In this document: positions 12,365-25,020 of the stretch, in pieces
How positions within the stretch are numbered: the stretch's first letter is position 1
How the letters are laid out: each line of letters opens with the position of its first letter
Assembly: GCA_023014365.1 (NCBI GenBank)
Contig: JAEBUN010000012.1
Location: 496,001-560,000, forward strand
DNA from: Lepiota brunneoincarnata
Lineage: Eukaryota; Basidiomycota; Agaricomycetes; Agaricales; Agaricaceae
Direction of reading: 5' to 3'
DNA length: 64,000 bases
Made by a program: the position numbers and the translations under genes
Notes under the pieces: model-generated
Seen by the model: only the letters and a program-made list of their open reading frames with translations
Database searches by the model: none
Told to the model about the DNA's origin: nothing

Positions 12365-14135
12365 TCAGCTGAGGCTGGGGCATCTCATGATACCGAGTTT
12401 CTGCTTTGAATCTCTTGACGGTTTTTCCGTACACGTAGCTTTTGGTTCAGTCGAGAGAATCATAAGTGTTCTCATCCCAGAAGCTGACACCCCAGAGCTC
12501 GGCATTGGAACTTGTACCTCAGAGTCCGCAGAGTCAGGGGAATCTCCTTCTGATTCACTGGAATCAACTGCGAGTATTTCCTCGACCTCGTCTTCCGATT
12601 CTGATCCTTCGGCTTCTCCAAACTCATGAGATTCCAGACTGAAGGGAAAGTCCATCTTCCTCGGTAAGGCCAACTGATGGAGCCTCAAGTACCTGACGTT
12701 AGCCCAGGCAAACTTATCACCTCAAGCTCCTACCTTGTGCATGTATGTATTGCCCGTCGCTTGGACTCCACAGATAACTCGTCACACTCAAACTTAATGC
12801 CCTTCAAGCCTTGAGACATAACTTCGCAGGCAGTCTCAAACATCAAGTCGAAGTCATGGTGCGATTGTTTACTATACGCCGCACCTCGTAAGAGTGATCA
12901 GGGGCGCACGAAAAATGAAGGGTTACTGTGATTACTCACAATGATTGCTCAACTGGCGTCTCCTCACTTTCCAGTCCGGCATATAGCTCATGGGGGGATG
13001 GGTTGTAACGATAGCATAATCAACTATACCTATTAGAAATGTCGTGTAGATGACTTTCTTGTCATCCAGGACGAGCCCGTGCTTGATTCCGATAGGCAAA
13101 GATTGCGAGTCCGGTTGTGGGGGCCATAACTCTTTGTTTACGCAAAAAAGTGATCATCGTTGATGCAAGCGTGGATTTCATTGATGTGCACGTCGATTCC
13201 AGCCTGTGAGGACCTCTCCGACTGGCATAGGGTTAGGTCAGTGTGTGAAAGCGAGAGGCACTGCAGCAGCCAGGTTTAATAAGACGTACAGGCGGAACGT
13301 TGAAATTCACAGCTAGAATTACCCTGTCCTCGAGGGCTGCGGGGGAAACTTCCTCGCGCTTGAAAACTTGTGGGTCGTGGGAAGGCCAGCGTTCCCGATC
13401 CTCTCAATAACATCCTCCAGGGATGTGACGAGGACCTCGACACTCAGCCTGGGCATGTCCTTGGCGGGTCATACGGGATAAAGGGATGAACTAAACTCGA
13501 AGATTAGCAAGAACACTGAAAGTCAGAGTCATTGACTTACGGCAACTTTGTCAACCACTGATTCCTGCGTCCAGCTAATGCTGTCGAGGACTCGGGCGAA
13601 AAGCTGGTGGTCGGACCGTAATCGCCCCATCGCATATTAAAAGTTTCTGTGTTCAGTTTCGCTCAACTGAGTTTGGTTCAGAATTCTCCCCAGTATGAAA
13701 TTCCGAAATCTATTCAAAATCTCCCTACGCTCTTTTTCATTGCGTGCTTGGGCAATGGCCCGTAAGAACACATCTGAGAGGGAGCGATTATCTATATCGT
13801 GCGGCTTGTGAGCTGTTCTTGCCGGAGCATAATCGCACCGAACCAAGAACCCACCTCTTGGTGCCCCGAGGGTTTTGGTATGGTCCGTCTGATCGGGGTC
13901 TGATGAACTCTGAACTCCTACCTTAGTGTCAATTGGCGCGGCTGTGGAAAATTACAGAATAAAGATCTGGTTGAAGGCCCTCCCCGCACTTCCGAGAGTT
14001 TTCTTTCGTGATATCCCTATCCGAGGGAGAACAGCTGAGCCCTGCGGTATCATAGAAAGGCAAACGACAAATTACCTTACGCTCAGATCGTCGTGGGCCA
14101 GAGAAGCTCACGTCCGCGACGCTAGCGGGGCTCAT
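12365..14135 (-). CDS. Unrecognised multi-exon protein with acidic Ser-rich tail
   Basis: Not recognised. Minus-strand exons can be chained by frame: a short first exon from about 14135 (MSPASVADVSFSGPRRSERK, donor GTAATT), then GSAVLPRIGISRKK, then KPHDIDNRSLSDVFLRAIAQ with a helical KERREILNRFRNFILG, then ESVVDKVA, then REEVSPAALEDRVILAVNFN, GIDVHINEIHACINDDHFF, LWPPQPDSQSLPIGIKHGLV, DDKKVIYTTFLIGIVDYAIV, HHDFDLMFETACEVMSQGLK and SVESKRRAIHTCT. The last exon (12365-12710) carries a strongly acidic run near 12550-12620 (EGSESEDEVEEILAVDSSES). Predicted size is about 400 residues. No membrane segment or signal peptide. Composition and consistent splicing argue it is a real gene. The start is uncertain. 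Confidence 0.5.
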
Positions 14136-14385
14136 TTACCCACTGCCTGTATGAGCTTTGTTTTTTTCTGGCTCCAGAGATATATATGAGGCCTACCAGC
14201 ATGGATTCCGAATGGCGGGCATAATGCATAACCGCATTTCAGGTGCACTGCTGTGACTTACTGTCACAGGTCACACGTCTTGCCTTCAAATGTTCAACGA
14301 CCTGCTCAAATCCGTATTCGTGATCTATTACCGACCTTTGTTATGCCTCATCCTCGGCTGGCATAAGCAGGTGAGGCTACGATAA

Positions 14386-15918
14386 ATGTACCGGAGGAAT
14401 ACAATAGCTTACCTCCCAGTTGAAATCCTATCAGAGATCCTAGCCTACCTTGATTGGAGCAGCATCCTCTCGGCGAAACTGGTGCGTGTGCTCGACATTT
14501 TAAGCACTAAATATAACCATATAAATCTACCTCAAGACCTGCAAGCCGCTCTACCCTGCTGCAAAGTCTCTGCATCTGTGGTATAGCCTCGTGAGGGAGC
14601 TGGAGCGGGGGACCAACAGCGCGGATGGGGGGTGTGCCGGACGAAACCCCCACCGAGGAGCTGGAGCGATGGGTTTATCGTCGAAACAGGGTGCAAGCAC
14701 TTTGGACCGCACCTACCCCTCCAGCCTTCCAGCTACGTTCGTTCCGCGCCACACGACAGCACCAAAACATCCTCTTTTACGCCATTCTCCCCGGTGGACG
14801 ATGGATGTTGGCAAACGCCTGCGGGGTAATGAACATAGTTGATCTAGATTCTCCCCAACTTATGCCACAGGTTCTTTTCGACCCAGGACGGTACAACGAT
14901 GAAGAACAACTGGATGAACCACATATATGTACCTATTGGGTAGACAACGAGGCGTAATGCCTGTCCTTTCGCGCCGCAGCATCAGGACCCTGTGTCAATC
15001 CTTGTACGTTTCTGGTAGCAAATCCATTTTCACCAGAGGTTGACCAACTCCACAGTGATCCGGCAACCCACGCGTATTCGCATCTATCAGACAGAGCTCA
15101 AGGGGCGTGGTCCCGAAGCCACTTTGGCCCCCCAGCTTGCTGCAAGCCTATGGAGCTATGGATCTGGGTCAAGGGGATCAACTTGCCTCAAATGACAGTT
15201 GCTATGTGGAGGCTCTGAGTTGCCTTGACACTGGCACGACAGTGTATTATTTGCGTTTATATCACTACATGAATGGCACGATAAAGGGCCAGATAGCGCC
15301 AGCCGTCCTTCAGGTTGAAGAATATATCGGCGTGAGTTTCATATTATCCGTGGCTTCCAGTTGTTTACAAGCTGACTCTAGTATGTCAATTTTATATTCG
15401 GCGACCGTCTCGTCGCCTTCAATTCGCGAGGCCTCCTTGTATTTAGCATCCTCTTGTCCGAAGGCCCAGATGTACCACGCATCACCCTGCTTTCTACTGT
15501 TCCCATGCCTTCACCAGCAGCGTTTTCTTTCCCCCTATCGTTCTGATAATGCCACCCAAATGATCGTTCTATGCGATGATGAGGCGAAGGCATACGGATA
15601 CCAGATGAAAAAAAGGTGCCTCCGACACTAACCAAACCCGGAAATCAGGCTTTTGACTGGAGAGCAGGGTCGAGGGCTTCGGTGGGAACCTCGTCCGCCG
15701 TTATCATTCATGCAAATGGACTGATGGATATATTGACCTACTCATGGGACGGAGGACTAGGCGCTTCATTTTATCGTAAAACTTGTCCTAGTGGACTAGA
15801 TTACTTTGACTTGGATGAGATGCGAGAGGAACTGGGTCGTATTGTCGTTACTCATCGACTTGACCATGCTACAGTCATGGATCCTGTGGCGATCCCGAGT
15901 GATTCTGTGGACCCCTGA
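14386..15918 (+). pseudogene. F-box-type gene, probably degenerate
   Basis: The N-terminus MYRRNTIAYLPVEILSEILA followed by YLDWSSILSAKL is an F-box, which in a live protein would bind Skp1 in an SCF ubiquitin ligase. After an intron (donor 14482) come PAAKSLHLWYSLVRELERGT, then ETPTEELERWVYRRNRVQAL and ILFYAILPGGRWMLANACGV, a layout seen in many Agaricomycete F-box proteins with a beta-propeller-like C-terminus. Later blocks are GDRLVAFNSRGLLVFSILLS (about 15400), HANGLMDILTYSWDG (15715) and DLDEMREELGRIVV (15810). However, the frame slips by one base in the G-run near 14625, an in-frame TAA sits at 14955, and further shifts are needed around 15150-15650. I judge it decayed, though unnoticed introns could explain part of this. 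Partial copies occur at about 18.7 and 24.6-25.0 kb. Confidence 0.55.
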
Positions 15919-16639
15919 CCCACCCAATTCTGCGGGTATCTCCAAAGCTGTTAATCCATGATTGAACCAACACCATACGTTGCGACTCTCAGGCGTGATA
16001 CGAATCCCTGTCATGCATATGTAGGCAATACACCTGACATCGCCGAGATTTACACAAGTTTTCTTCCTTTCTTTCTTTCCCTCCCCTGATTGTTATCCTG
16101 GTGCTACCACGAGTGAAACGTAGAAACCATGATCCTTATTCTATATTGGTAATCCCAACACAACACTAGGTAGCATTGCATTTTCCCCATTCATAACTGC
16201 GCGCTGAGAGGTACACACCACACTCCCCTGGTCGAATTTAGCAGGAAGCGTCCGTCGGGCATGCATACTGACCAGAACTTACTCGCACTTTTCAACCTTG
16301 TTTAGGGCCACACACAAGCATGTCATCGCTGTCACCGGGCTGCAATGTGTCGTTGAAAATCAAATCCCCGTTGCCTCTGACCCCAACTATAGCCACCACC
16401 AAAAGATCTAAGGGTTTCATCATATTCTCTCCTGCGCCACTGGCGCGGCTGGCCACGAGGCTCGCTCTGCACTACCCGTGACATAATGTGACAAGGCCGT
16501 GGGAGTTGGCTTCGGGCAATGCCAAGCCCGCCATCAGATCTCGGTCTGGACTACCCGAACGGGCTCTAAATCTAGTTGGACGCTCCGTGATAAATTAAAC
16601 ATGTCTTTGTTACATTATTTATCAGATCCTTTCCAATAT
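15919..16639. other. 3' flank of F-box-type gene, shared with the duplicated units
   Basis: The part at about 16030-16330 (including gctgagaggtacacaccaca and the run to cttgtttagggccacacaca) matches the flanks at about 18960-19200 and 25200-25400, showing that the gene's 3' flank was copied together with it. The rest (16330-16640) holds nothing I recognise. Confidence 0.5.
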
Positions 16640-18699
16640 TGCCAGCTATGTTCTGCATAAAATTGAAGAAAAGCTACTCGGGACGAATTGGCAGCAGCCG
16701 TGTACTTGGGTTGTGCGTTACGGAAGAATAAATCCAAAAATAGATGTGTGTGAGTAAGCCGAACAGTAATTACGAAGTGTGCTTGGTCCAGCCATCTGAA
16801 GCGGGAGCGGTTGAGACTGGGCAAGTCACTCTCTGTCTGGGCAGTTCATGCGTGTAGCATTTGATCTACAAAGTCCACGGGGTCACTCCAACTCCAAAAC
16901 TAGGAGGCGTTGAAATGGTTTTGATGATGGAGCATTTTCTACAGAGACAAGACAACCACAGATACCTACTCTAGAGGACCATTAACGGGCACCTTTGTAT
17001 CCGACAAAGTTTCTCCCGGATGGAGCTAGCTAGACATCCGAACGGGTTAAAAGCTGTTAAAGGACATATTGTCTTACCCTACCCTTGTATGAACTCATCG
17101 ATCCTTTGAAATTCCAATTACGCCCCTCCTGCACCTTGTGCGTTTCGTGCCGCACTCCTCCTGTGTAGCGAAAAGTGTCGCAAGGTGGCAGGAACAATGG
17201 GCCAAGCGGTTGTGTCTACCGCAGCTTCGTGGCACGCGCTGGGTCGAAAAACGAGGCAGTTAAGAAGCTGTCGTGTAGGTGTTCTGGGGAGAGGAAGAGA
17301 ACGCTACTCCCAATCAAAGAAGCGCAGGAATGCCGGTCGTGAGCTCACAATCAAGTGGTGGGGGAAATCCTGATGGTTGTAAGGATGAGTTACGATGCGC
17401 CAACGGGTGATATCCCCCTTACCTGTTGCACCTGAGAATCCAGAACCGGGCCCTGGACGAGAGGTCGACAGCAGCCGCCCAGTCGCAGAATCCATAGGTC
17501 CATGCTAACTCCTGGGGCGGTCGAAAGAGGATATAATAGGGCCGAATTTTGAGGGGCTCCTGCTGAGGTGGCGGGTACCCGAGGGAGCCATAGATAGTGG
17601 ACGGAGGCAGGCTATGAGAGAGCAGCGTGTCTCGCACCAGCAGCTGGTGCTGAAGAAAGGTGCTGAATTTAATATGAAGGTTGGTTTTTGGGGCGAGTGC
17701 TTTTTTAGGAAGGTCCCCCCGTTCGCAATTCCACAACAGCCACCCACTCTTCCCAGCTTTAAATTTTCGTCTTTAACCATCGTGCGCCACGCCCTTCCTC
17801 AGTCACCCATATTTCGAAGAGTAACCGCTACCTCTTACTTTGTCACAGAGGATTCAAACTTACGGAAACGAAGAAAACCATCCTACCGGGTTTCTCCAGA
17901 TTTCAAAAGGGCAGGAAAACCACAATTCATCGTCTCGAGAGGCAGGAGAGGCAGACCTGGCGCATGGCTCAGACGTTGGTACGTAGTTGACCTTCTCGTC
18001 TATCATTTTCTTCCTTACCCTTACGCGCATGGGCAGATGGCACACTTTCTAAAGGTCGTACTCAAGAGCTGTCTCGGTCCCTCCATCATCCCCTCCTCTG
18101 CCCTCCATTCAGGAGCTATATCCTCTGCATTTCGACCGCGAGTGCTCTCCCCGCCATCTGGATGAGGACCCCCTACCAAAAGTTCCGCGTCGTCCCCTCG
18201 ATGTGGATACCCTGCACAAGTGCTACACATCATGACCCCGGCAAGAACGTGGTTTAACATACCCATACACAATAGGGTAGGGGCGTCGTGTACGACTCCG
18301 GCATTTGCAACCATCCACAATTTGGTGCTTGCACACTGGGCGACGCTCTTTTCGCCAACATGGTGGTTACATGATACTGGATGTCAGGGACACAAAAACA
18401 AAGGTTGCAAAGGCGACAGCGGTTGGATTTCTCGCACTAGGGGAATTGAAACGATGGCTGATAACTGCATTTAGTCGATGGAAAACGCAGGCATTTTCGA
18501 CCAAGGTAATTTGCAGATTGTTTATCCTCGATATTTGGCTCAAAGGTGTCCAGCTACAATTAACAGCCGCCCTCCCTCCAAGTACTCGGACAAATTATTG
18601 TCCTGAAGCCCGTCCGCCATTTGCAGAGCAAGTAAGCATGGGCAGAGGGCTGTTCTGACAAGTAACCAGCTTTTACATTCCGATGGTTCCCAGCCGCCT

Positions 18700-18935
18700 A
18701 CTAGGTGGCTCTAGTATGTAAATTCTACATCCAACATCGTCCCATTGCCCTCAACTTACGAGGACTCCTTGTATTTAGCATCCTGCCATCTGAGGGCCAA
18801 GTTTCACCACACATCCACCCGCCCTCCACCATTTCCGTGCATTCACCAACAGCGTTTGCGCCTCCCCACCCTTGCCGGAGTTCCTCATCGAATTCCAGGC
18901 CAAACGACCTTTTCCTCCCTAATCAATAGTTAGTC
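18700..18935 (+). pseudogene. Decayed fragment of the F-box-type gene in unit B
   Basis: The stretch beginning ctagtatgtaaattctacat aligns with ctagtatgtcaattttatat of the gene at 14386-15918 and keeps traces of the GLLVFSIL block, but stops and shifts remove any long frame. It is a non-functional partial copy. Confidence 0.6.
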
Positions 18936-19508
18936 TGATGCTGCTGCGAACGGAACGTGGAGCATGGAGTCATGATGCCTCAATAATCCTAGTTACATAG
19001 TCGGTAGTGTCTAGCGCAGCACTTTCTTCATTAATTTCCGGTCGCCGAGAGACACACGCCATACTCTTCTGATCAGAATTAGCTGCGAAGGCATTTGTAC
19101 TAACTTGAACTTGGCCCTCGCACATTTCAGCCTCGTTTAGAAAAATCTAATCGATCAATCAGAAATGGGGTGGTCACACACAAACGCTCATCCAGCGGCG
19201 CTGTCTTTTTTTTTTGGGCCACCATTCAGTGAGTGTATGGCCGCTGACAATCTGGGAGAAAATCATACGAAACACGAGAACTCCCCTTAACCCCAAGCTT
19301 CGACGAGGGCCATATACCTGGTCCGGCTTCTTCGATACTCCGGGAGACTATTTACGTACACGCAATTTTTTATTCTATACCTCGCCGTTTGCTTGCCTAG
19401 GGTATTCCGGCACACCACACAGGTGGTCAGTGCACGGGCATGACAACTAGAGGTTAGAAAATACCTAGCAGACGGATGGTGTTCATGGCAATAACTTCTC
19501 CGCCTGTT

Positions 19509-19524
19509 GGGGGGGGGGGGGGGG
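19509..19524 (+). repeat. Homopolymer run of 16 G
   Basis: Sixteen consecutive G. The equivalent place in unit C (about 25680) has only a short G-containing sequence (ttggaggggcc), so the run expanded after the duplication or is an assembly artefact. Confidence 0.9.
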
Positions 19525-19792
19525 TACATAAATATTTCCCCCGATTAGACCGTTGTTTAGAGGAGTCAGGATCGCACTTGGTTAATTGAGTCTTAGACTC
19601 GTGGCCCTCTCAACCTGCCGAATAACGTAGTCGCGTTTGAAATTTATCTTGGGGATAATAAAGATTGCTCATACTTTGATCTGATTGGCCTTCAGAAGCT
19701 TCAAAATGTATGTAGCGAAAACAAGGGAAGGGGCAGGTCGTGGGATAACGAAGATATAAAGTTCAAAAGGGTTGGATGTCGTGTCAGGAGTG

Positions 19793-20250
19793 TTAAAATA
19801 CAGATTGTATTATGCTCGTGGCTCCTGTTCGCTCGACCTTGCCCCAAGGCTGCCGAGGGAGCGTGGAGATTCGGTGTAATGTCAATGACTCGTGCTGTTG
19901 CTTTGATAATTCTTTCCATTTTTCTACTGACTTGATCATTGCATCAAATGCGAGACCTGCTGCTGCAGAAAGGCTAGGCGTTGGATAAACCACGTCCCCA
20001 TTCGGATCAAATGGTGTCAAAAATATTCTTGCACGTAAGTCGCGAGGCATAGCCCGCATAAGTCATCAAGGGTTTTGGGGTTCAAAGATTCCTCGTTTCC
20101 AACACCAACGAGCGCCGGGGGGAAGGCGCTCAAGTCAGTAGAGTCATGGCTCCGCCGCCCACGGATGCTGCCAAAAGTTATTATCATTGTGTCATTGGGT
20201 CAGTGCAGACGTAACGGTCTCTGACGACAACCGGAAAGCATCAAGATTAG
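19793..20250 (-). CDS. Unrecognised small minus-strand frame, unit B
   Basis: Not recognised. On the minus strand a first block near 20180-20060 reads GRRSHDSTDLSAFPPALVGV and a second (frame ending 19793) reads MPRDLRARIFLTPFDPNGDV, then SLSAAAGLAFDAMIKSVEKW. The same two blocks occur in unit C at about 26260-25990. Conservation of amino-acid text in both copies, upstream of and divergent from the F-box gene, suggests a small gene or former gene. I cannot place an intron that joins the blocks cleanly, so coding status is doubtful. Confidence 0.35.
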
Positions 20251-20670
20251 TGGACGGGGATTCGCTTTTCTATCGAAAATTGGCCTAGTGGCTTGGTATG
20301 AATGAGAAAGGCCTGGTGATACATGGAGTCTGTCGTTTCACTTATCTAGGCACGCTGGGTGTGGTGTTGTCGATACCATTTTTGATGGCACGGTCGGCTC
20401 AACCGTGGGTTTTCTGTGGCGACCCGGCTACTTCTGGCTCTGAACGTGAGGCCTGGAGGTCCAGAACCTTCAGTATTCGAACGATCAAGATTCGTGCGCA
20501 TATTCAGAAGGACAGGTTCGACAATCACGGCACCTTGCAATGAGTCCCTGAGCTAGAACAGCCCCGATGTAGTGCCAGGTTGCGTGTTCAGGTAAACGCA
20601 AAAAAGACTCAAAAAGCCTTCCACCAAACTTTGAACATCCTTACCCTCCGCACTCTTCTCTCGTAGCACC

Positions 20671-21971
20671 ATGGAAAACTCATCACTCCCCCTGGAAATT
20701 ATTGCTGAATTTGCGAGTCATTGCGATCCCAGGACCCTTCACAACTTCTCCCTCGTATGCCACTTGTGGCGGGAACTCAGCCTACCTGTGCTTTTCGAAA
20801 ATGTCCGGCTTGACCCGGTAAAGGACAGCGCCATCTACGGGATGGCTCTAGATAGGGCTATCAAGCGCCTCTTATTAGTTGGGCCCCGCGGCAATCCACC
20901 ACACGTCTCCGCTGTTCTCCACCCGCGGTTCATCGATCTCCTGAAACGACTCTCCGCCACCAAAGTTTTGGTAATCAAACACGAGACGTTCTGTTGGAAA
21001 AACCTCCCCAGGGGTGCCATCCAAGCATTTATACGCCTCTTTCAACTTCCATCATTCACCTCTCTCATCGTGCCGATTGCCAAACATTTCCCTTCATCGC
21101 TGTTCCTTCGAGGACCCAAAATAACAAATCTCACTATCAAAGGAGTCCGGATGTTAGATTCAGATGGGGACTCTGCGACCTCCGATGCTGGCTCTGATGC
21201 ACCACGACCACGCCTGAAAACTCTCTGCCTAGCGAGCATGGACACAATCGAGGCATTTCGGAGAGAAGTCAACTCCAATCTGGCAGTGCGGAAGTCTTTG
21301 GAGAGCATCCAGGGTGTTACCATCGAATATGGTGAACCTGGAGGGGATGCTCGACAACTTTATTCGAATACAGTCTCCGATCTTCTGCATGACATTGGTG
21401 AACCCATCGAGTGCCTACAACTCCATCTGTCTCGTCTAGGTAAGTTTTGTTTTTCCAATCCCGTGTTTGTTGTTATACTCATCGAAGCGCTTTAGGGGAC
21501 ATGATAGGGTACACTATCTCGCTTAATTCGTTGACCAATCTTCAATCACTCTGCGTCCGTCTCACCGTCCAGAAGAGCACTCTGGTCGACATAACCAGCG
21601 CAGCCCAAGACTGTATCAACTCGGTTGTTGGTGCCCTGCCGCGTCCAGGGTTGCTACGGCAAATTCTGTTTTCATACGAGGTGTTCCGTGCCGATTCTGC
21701 CCTTTTCCAGGATCACTTGGACTACTTCCAACGCTTCTTCACACGGCTCGAGACCAAATTCGCCGCCGAAAATTTCACGGGGCTGAAGCAAGTGAGTTTA
21801 AAACTCACATTATACGAACCTGGTGGGCCGGTTGTGGATTTGCCTCCTCGAAGAGTCCCATTGCGGGGGGCACTTTCAGGTTTGAGGGACCGTGGGATGA
21901 CGGTCAATGTGGTTTATTCGGACGTCAGACTTCGCGCTGCACTTCAGGGCACGGATAGGGGCTGTATATGA
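20671..21971 (+). CDS. F-box protein (intact copy)
   Basis: Likely substrate adaptor of an SCF ubiquitin ligase. ATG 20671 starts MENSSLPLEIIAEFASHCD, then TLHNFSLVCHLWRELSLPVL, a standard F-box (residues about 5-45). The remainder is LRR-like: repeated blocks such as LKRLSATKVLVIKHETFCWK, IRLFQLPSFTSLIVPIAKHF, LRGPKITNLTIKGVRMLD and LKTLCLASMDTIEAF. One intron, 21440-21495 (GTAAGT...TTTAG), keeps the frame into GDMIGYTISLNSLTNLQSLC. The protein ends at TGA 21969-21971, about 414 residues. Acidic Ser/Asp insert at about 165-180. The sister copy at 26701 has the same intron position but is frameshifted. Substrate unknown. Confidence 0.8.
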
Positions 21972-24584
21972 ACACGACGTTTCGCTATTAATGCCGTACA
22001 CTTTCCCCTTTAGAACCACCATAGCCATCAATATATTGTCTCTTGAGCATCCTGCTTTTTTTCTTCCCTCACCCTCTGGTGTTCCATGCACACCCAGAGC
22101 ATTTTCAGTTCAGCCATGCATATAACGCATAAAGTGAAGAAAAGATGAATTCACAGCAGCCATGTGCGTTGTGCAAGAACAGATCCAAAAATAGATGTGC
22201 GTGAGTAGCCATCTGAAGCGGGAGCGGTTGAGACCAGGCTCGCAGTGCAGCCATACGTGTAGCATTGGATAAAACAGATTTACAGACTCTACGGGGTCAT
22301 TCCAACTCCAACGCTCGTCCCTTGGAGGCATTGAAATGGTTTTGATGATGCAGCATTTGTACAGAGACAAGCCAACCACAGATGCCTACTCTAGAGGACC
22401 GTTGACGGGCACCTTTGCATTCGACAGGCTTTCGACCGGACGGAACAAGAAATCCTAATGGGTTAACGCACATATTGTCCTACCCGACCCTTGAATAGGT
22501 CCATTGGTCGTCTCGGACTCCTATTACACCCCTCCTCCACCTTGTGGTTTTCGTGCCACACTCCTCCTATTTGGCAGAAAGGTGCTGCAAGGGGGTGGGC
22601 ACAATGGGCCGAGCAGTGGTATCTATGACAGCTTCGTGGCACGTGCTAGGTCGAAAAACAAAGCGGTTAAGAAGTTGTCGTGTGGGTGTTCTGGGGAGAG
22701 GAAGAGGCCGTTACCCCCGACAAAAGAGGGGCGGGAATGCTGCTGGCGAGCTCATTACCAAAGTCTACAGTATTACTGGAAATCTTGGTGGTTGTAAGGA
22801 TGAGTTACGACGCACCAACGGACGATATCCCCTTTACCTACAGAGCCTGGGGATCCAGAACTGGGCCCCGGATGAGAGGTCGACAGTCACAACCACGTCG
22901 CAGGGTCCATAGGCCTATGCTGGCTCCTGGGGCAGTTCGAAGAGCATATTGTGTGTCGATAGATCCATGTATTTCGTAGGGTCTAACATTTTAGGGTCGA
23001 ATTTTGGGGGGTTCCTACTGAAGTATTGGGTGCCCGAGGGAGCCATGGATAGTGGCCGGAGGCAGGCTATGAGAGAGCAGCATGTTTTGCACCGACCGCT
23101 GGTGCTGAAGAAAGGATGCTGAATTTAAAATACAAGGTGGTTGTTGGGGCGAGTGCTGTTTTGGGAAGGTCCCCCCGTTCGCAATTCCACAACCGCCACC
23201 CACTCTTCCCAGCTTCCAATTTTCTTCCTCAGCCATAATGCGCCATGCGTTTCCTCAACAGCCCATATTTCGAAGAGTAACCGCCACCTCTTAGCTTGTC
23301 AAAGAAGATTCAAACTTACGAAGAACCATGAAAACCATCCTTACCGGGTTTCTCCAGATTTCAAAAGGGCAGGAAAACTGCAATTAGTTCGTCTTGAGAC
23401 GCATGAGAGGCAGACTTGGCGCATAGTTCAGACGTTGGTACGCAGTTGACCTTTTCATCATCCACCATTTTCTTCCTCACCCTCACGCACATGGGCAGAC
23501 GGTATACGGTCTAAAGGCCATTCTCAAGAGCTGTCCCGGTCTCCCCATCATCCCTTACTCCACCCCCCATTCAGGAGCTATATCCTCTGCATTTCGGCCG
23601 CGAGTGCTCTCCCCACCACCTGGACGAGGACCTCCTGTCGGGGGGTCCGTGCTGTCCCCTCAATGCGGATACCTTGCACAAGTTCTGCACATCTTTGTTT
23701 GGCCCGGCCACCCGATCCGCGGTTGTTGAATTAACTAGACGTTCGAGTGTCCTACAGACGTCGACTGCATCCCCAATCCCTGAAACCCTTGTTTCACTTT
23801 TCCCTATCATTTTCACAACTCCTGCGTGGACAAAGAGCCTTTGCCTCATTGCGTGTTCGGGAAATCGCTTCCAATCTTGTCTTGACACAGGCATGTTTAT
23901 CCCGTCTTTACTTTGGATATGAGACTAATTATTCTGTAGGTCGGTGGTTCGCCGCACACCTTGGTTCCGAGATTGAACGCACCGGTGAGACATCTCGATC
24001 AGCAACCCCTCACCCATTATCCCCCCTCCCGAACATTTGTCCAAATACCTGACATACTGCGTATCTACAGCAGAGAACAACTCCCCGCAGGTCGACCGCC
24101 CACACCCTTTCCCAGACCGGCAAGCCCCCTCCGCGCCACCGGCAAGCACACTAGGTTGGGTGTCGTGTACGACTCCAGCATTTGCAACCAGCCACAATTC
24201 AGTGCCTCCATATTGAGCGACGCTCCTGTCGCCAACGTGGTGGTTACGGGATAACCGGATGTCGAAGACACAAAAAGGAAGGTTGCAACGGCGACGGCGG
24301 TTTGAAATTTCTTTTCGTACTAGGGGGCTTGGGAAAAATGGCTGATAAATGCATTTAGTCGATGGCAGACACAGGCATTGTCAACCGAGAACAATCTGCA
24401 GGGTGTTCATCTGGTTCAAGAGTGTCCAGCTGCAATTGACAGCAGCCCTCTAAGCACCTGGGGTAAACGATTGTGCCTCGCCCGTCCACTATCCGTAGAG
24501 CAAGTACGCATGGAGAGAGAGGCTGTTCTGACAAGTGACCAACTTTTACATTTTCGATGGTTCCCAGCCAACTACTACCGGACT

Positions 24585-25020
24585 CCAGTATGTAAACTCC
24601 ATATCCAACGATCGTCCCGTCGCCTCCAACTCACGAGAACTCCTTGTATTCAGCACTGAAGGCCCGGTTGCCCACCCTCCAGGAGTTTTCGTGCATTTAC
24701 CGACAGCATTTGCACCTCCCCGACATGCTGATGGTACCACTCAAATCTCTTTTGGGACAGTGGGGTAAGAGGGGTCAAGACGTTAGTCAGAATCAGCAAA
24801 CAGACGCATTCGGCTGGGGAATGGGGCGAGTCAAGGGTTTTGATGGAAGCTGTTATCGTGCTTGCAGAGGGGGGCAGGTGCTTCACTTCGTCATAGAACC
24901 CGTCCTAGCAGATTTGGGGGGCTTTGACTTGGTTTGCATGCGAGAAGAACTGGGCCGCATTGTCATTTGTTAGTCATCCACTTGACCATGCCACAGACTC
25001 CTGTGGCAATCTCAAATGAT
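24585..25020 (+). pseudogene. Decayed fragment of the F-box-type gene in unit C
   Basis: Matches the 3' half of the gene at 14386-15918: a GLLVFS-like block near 24640, then tgcatgcgagaagaactgggccgc (24937) equivalent to the block encoding MREELGRIVV. Multiple shifts and stops; not translatable as one protein. It is longer than the equivalent fragment in unit B. Confidence 0.6.

Larger units (their letters stand above)
16640..22115. repeat. Tandem segmental duplication, unit B
   Basis: About 5.5 kb unit directly followed by unit C with the same order of parts: opening motif (catgttctgcataaaattga-like; 22115 in C), aatccaaaaatagatgtg, the about 2 kb left part shared with copy A, a decayed F-box-type fragment, a minus-strand frame, and an F-box gene. 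The unit ends with a block containing ttccatgcacacccagagc near 22082, which recurs at about 28612 at the end of unit C. That fixes the period and the tandem direct orientation. Unit C is about 1 kb longer because of extra sequence near its right end and small indels throughout. Confidence 0.8.
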
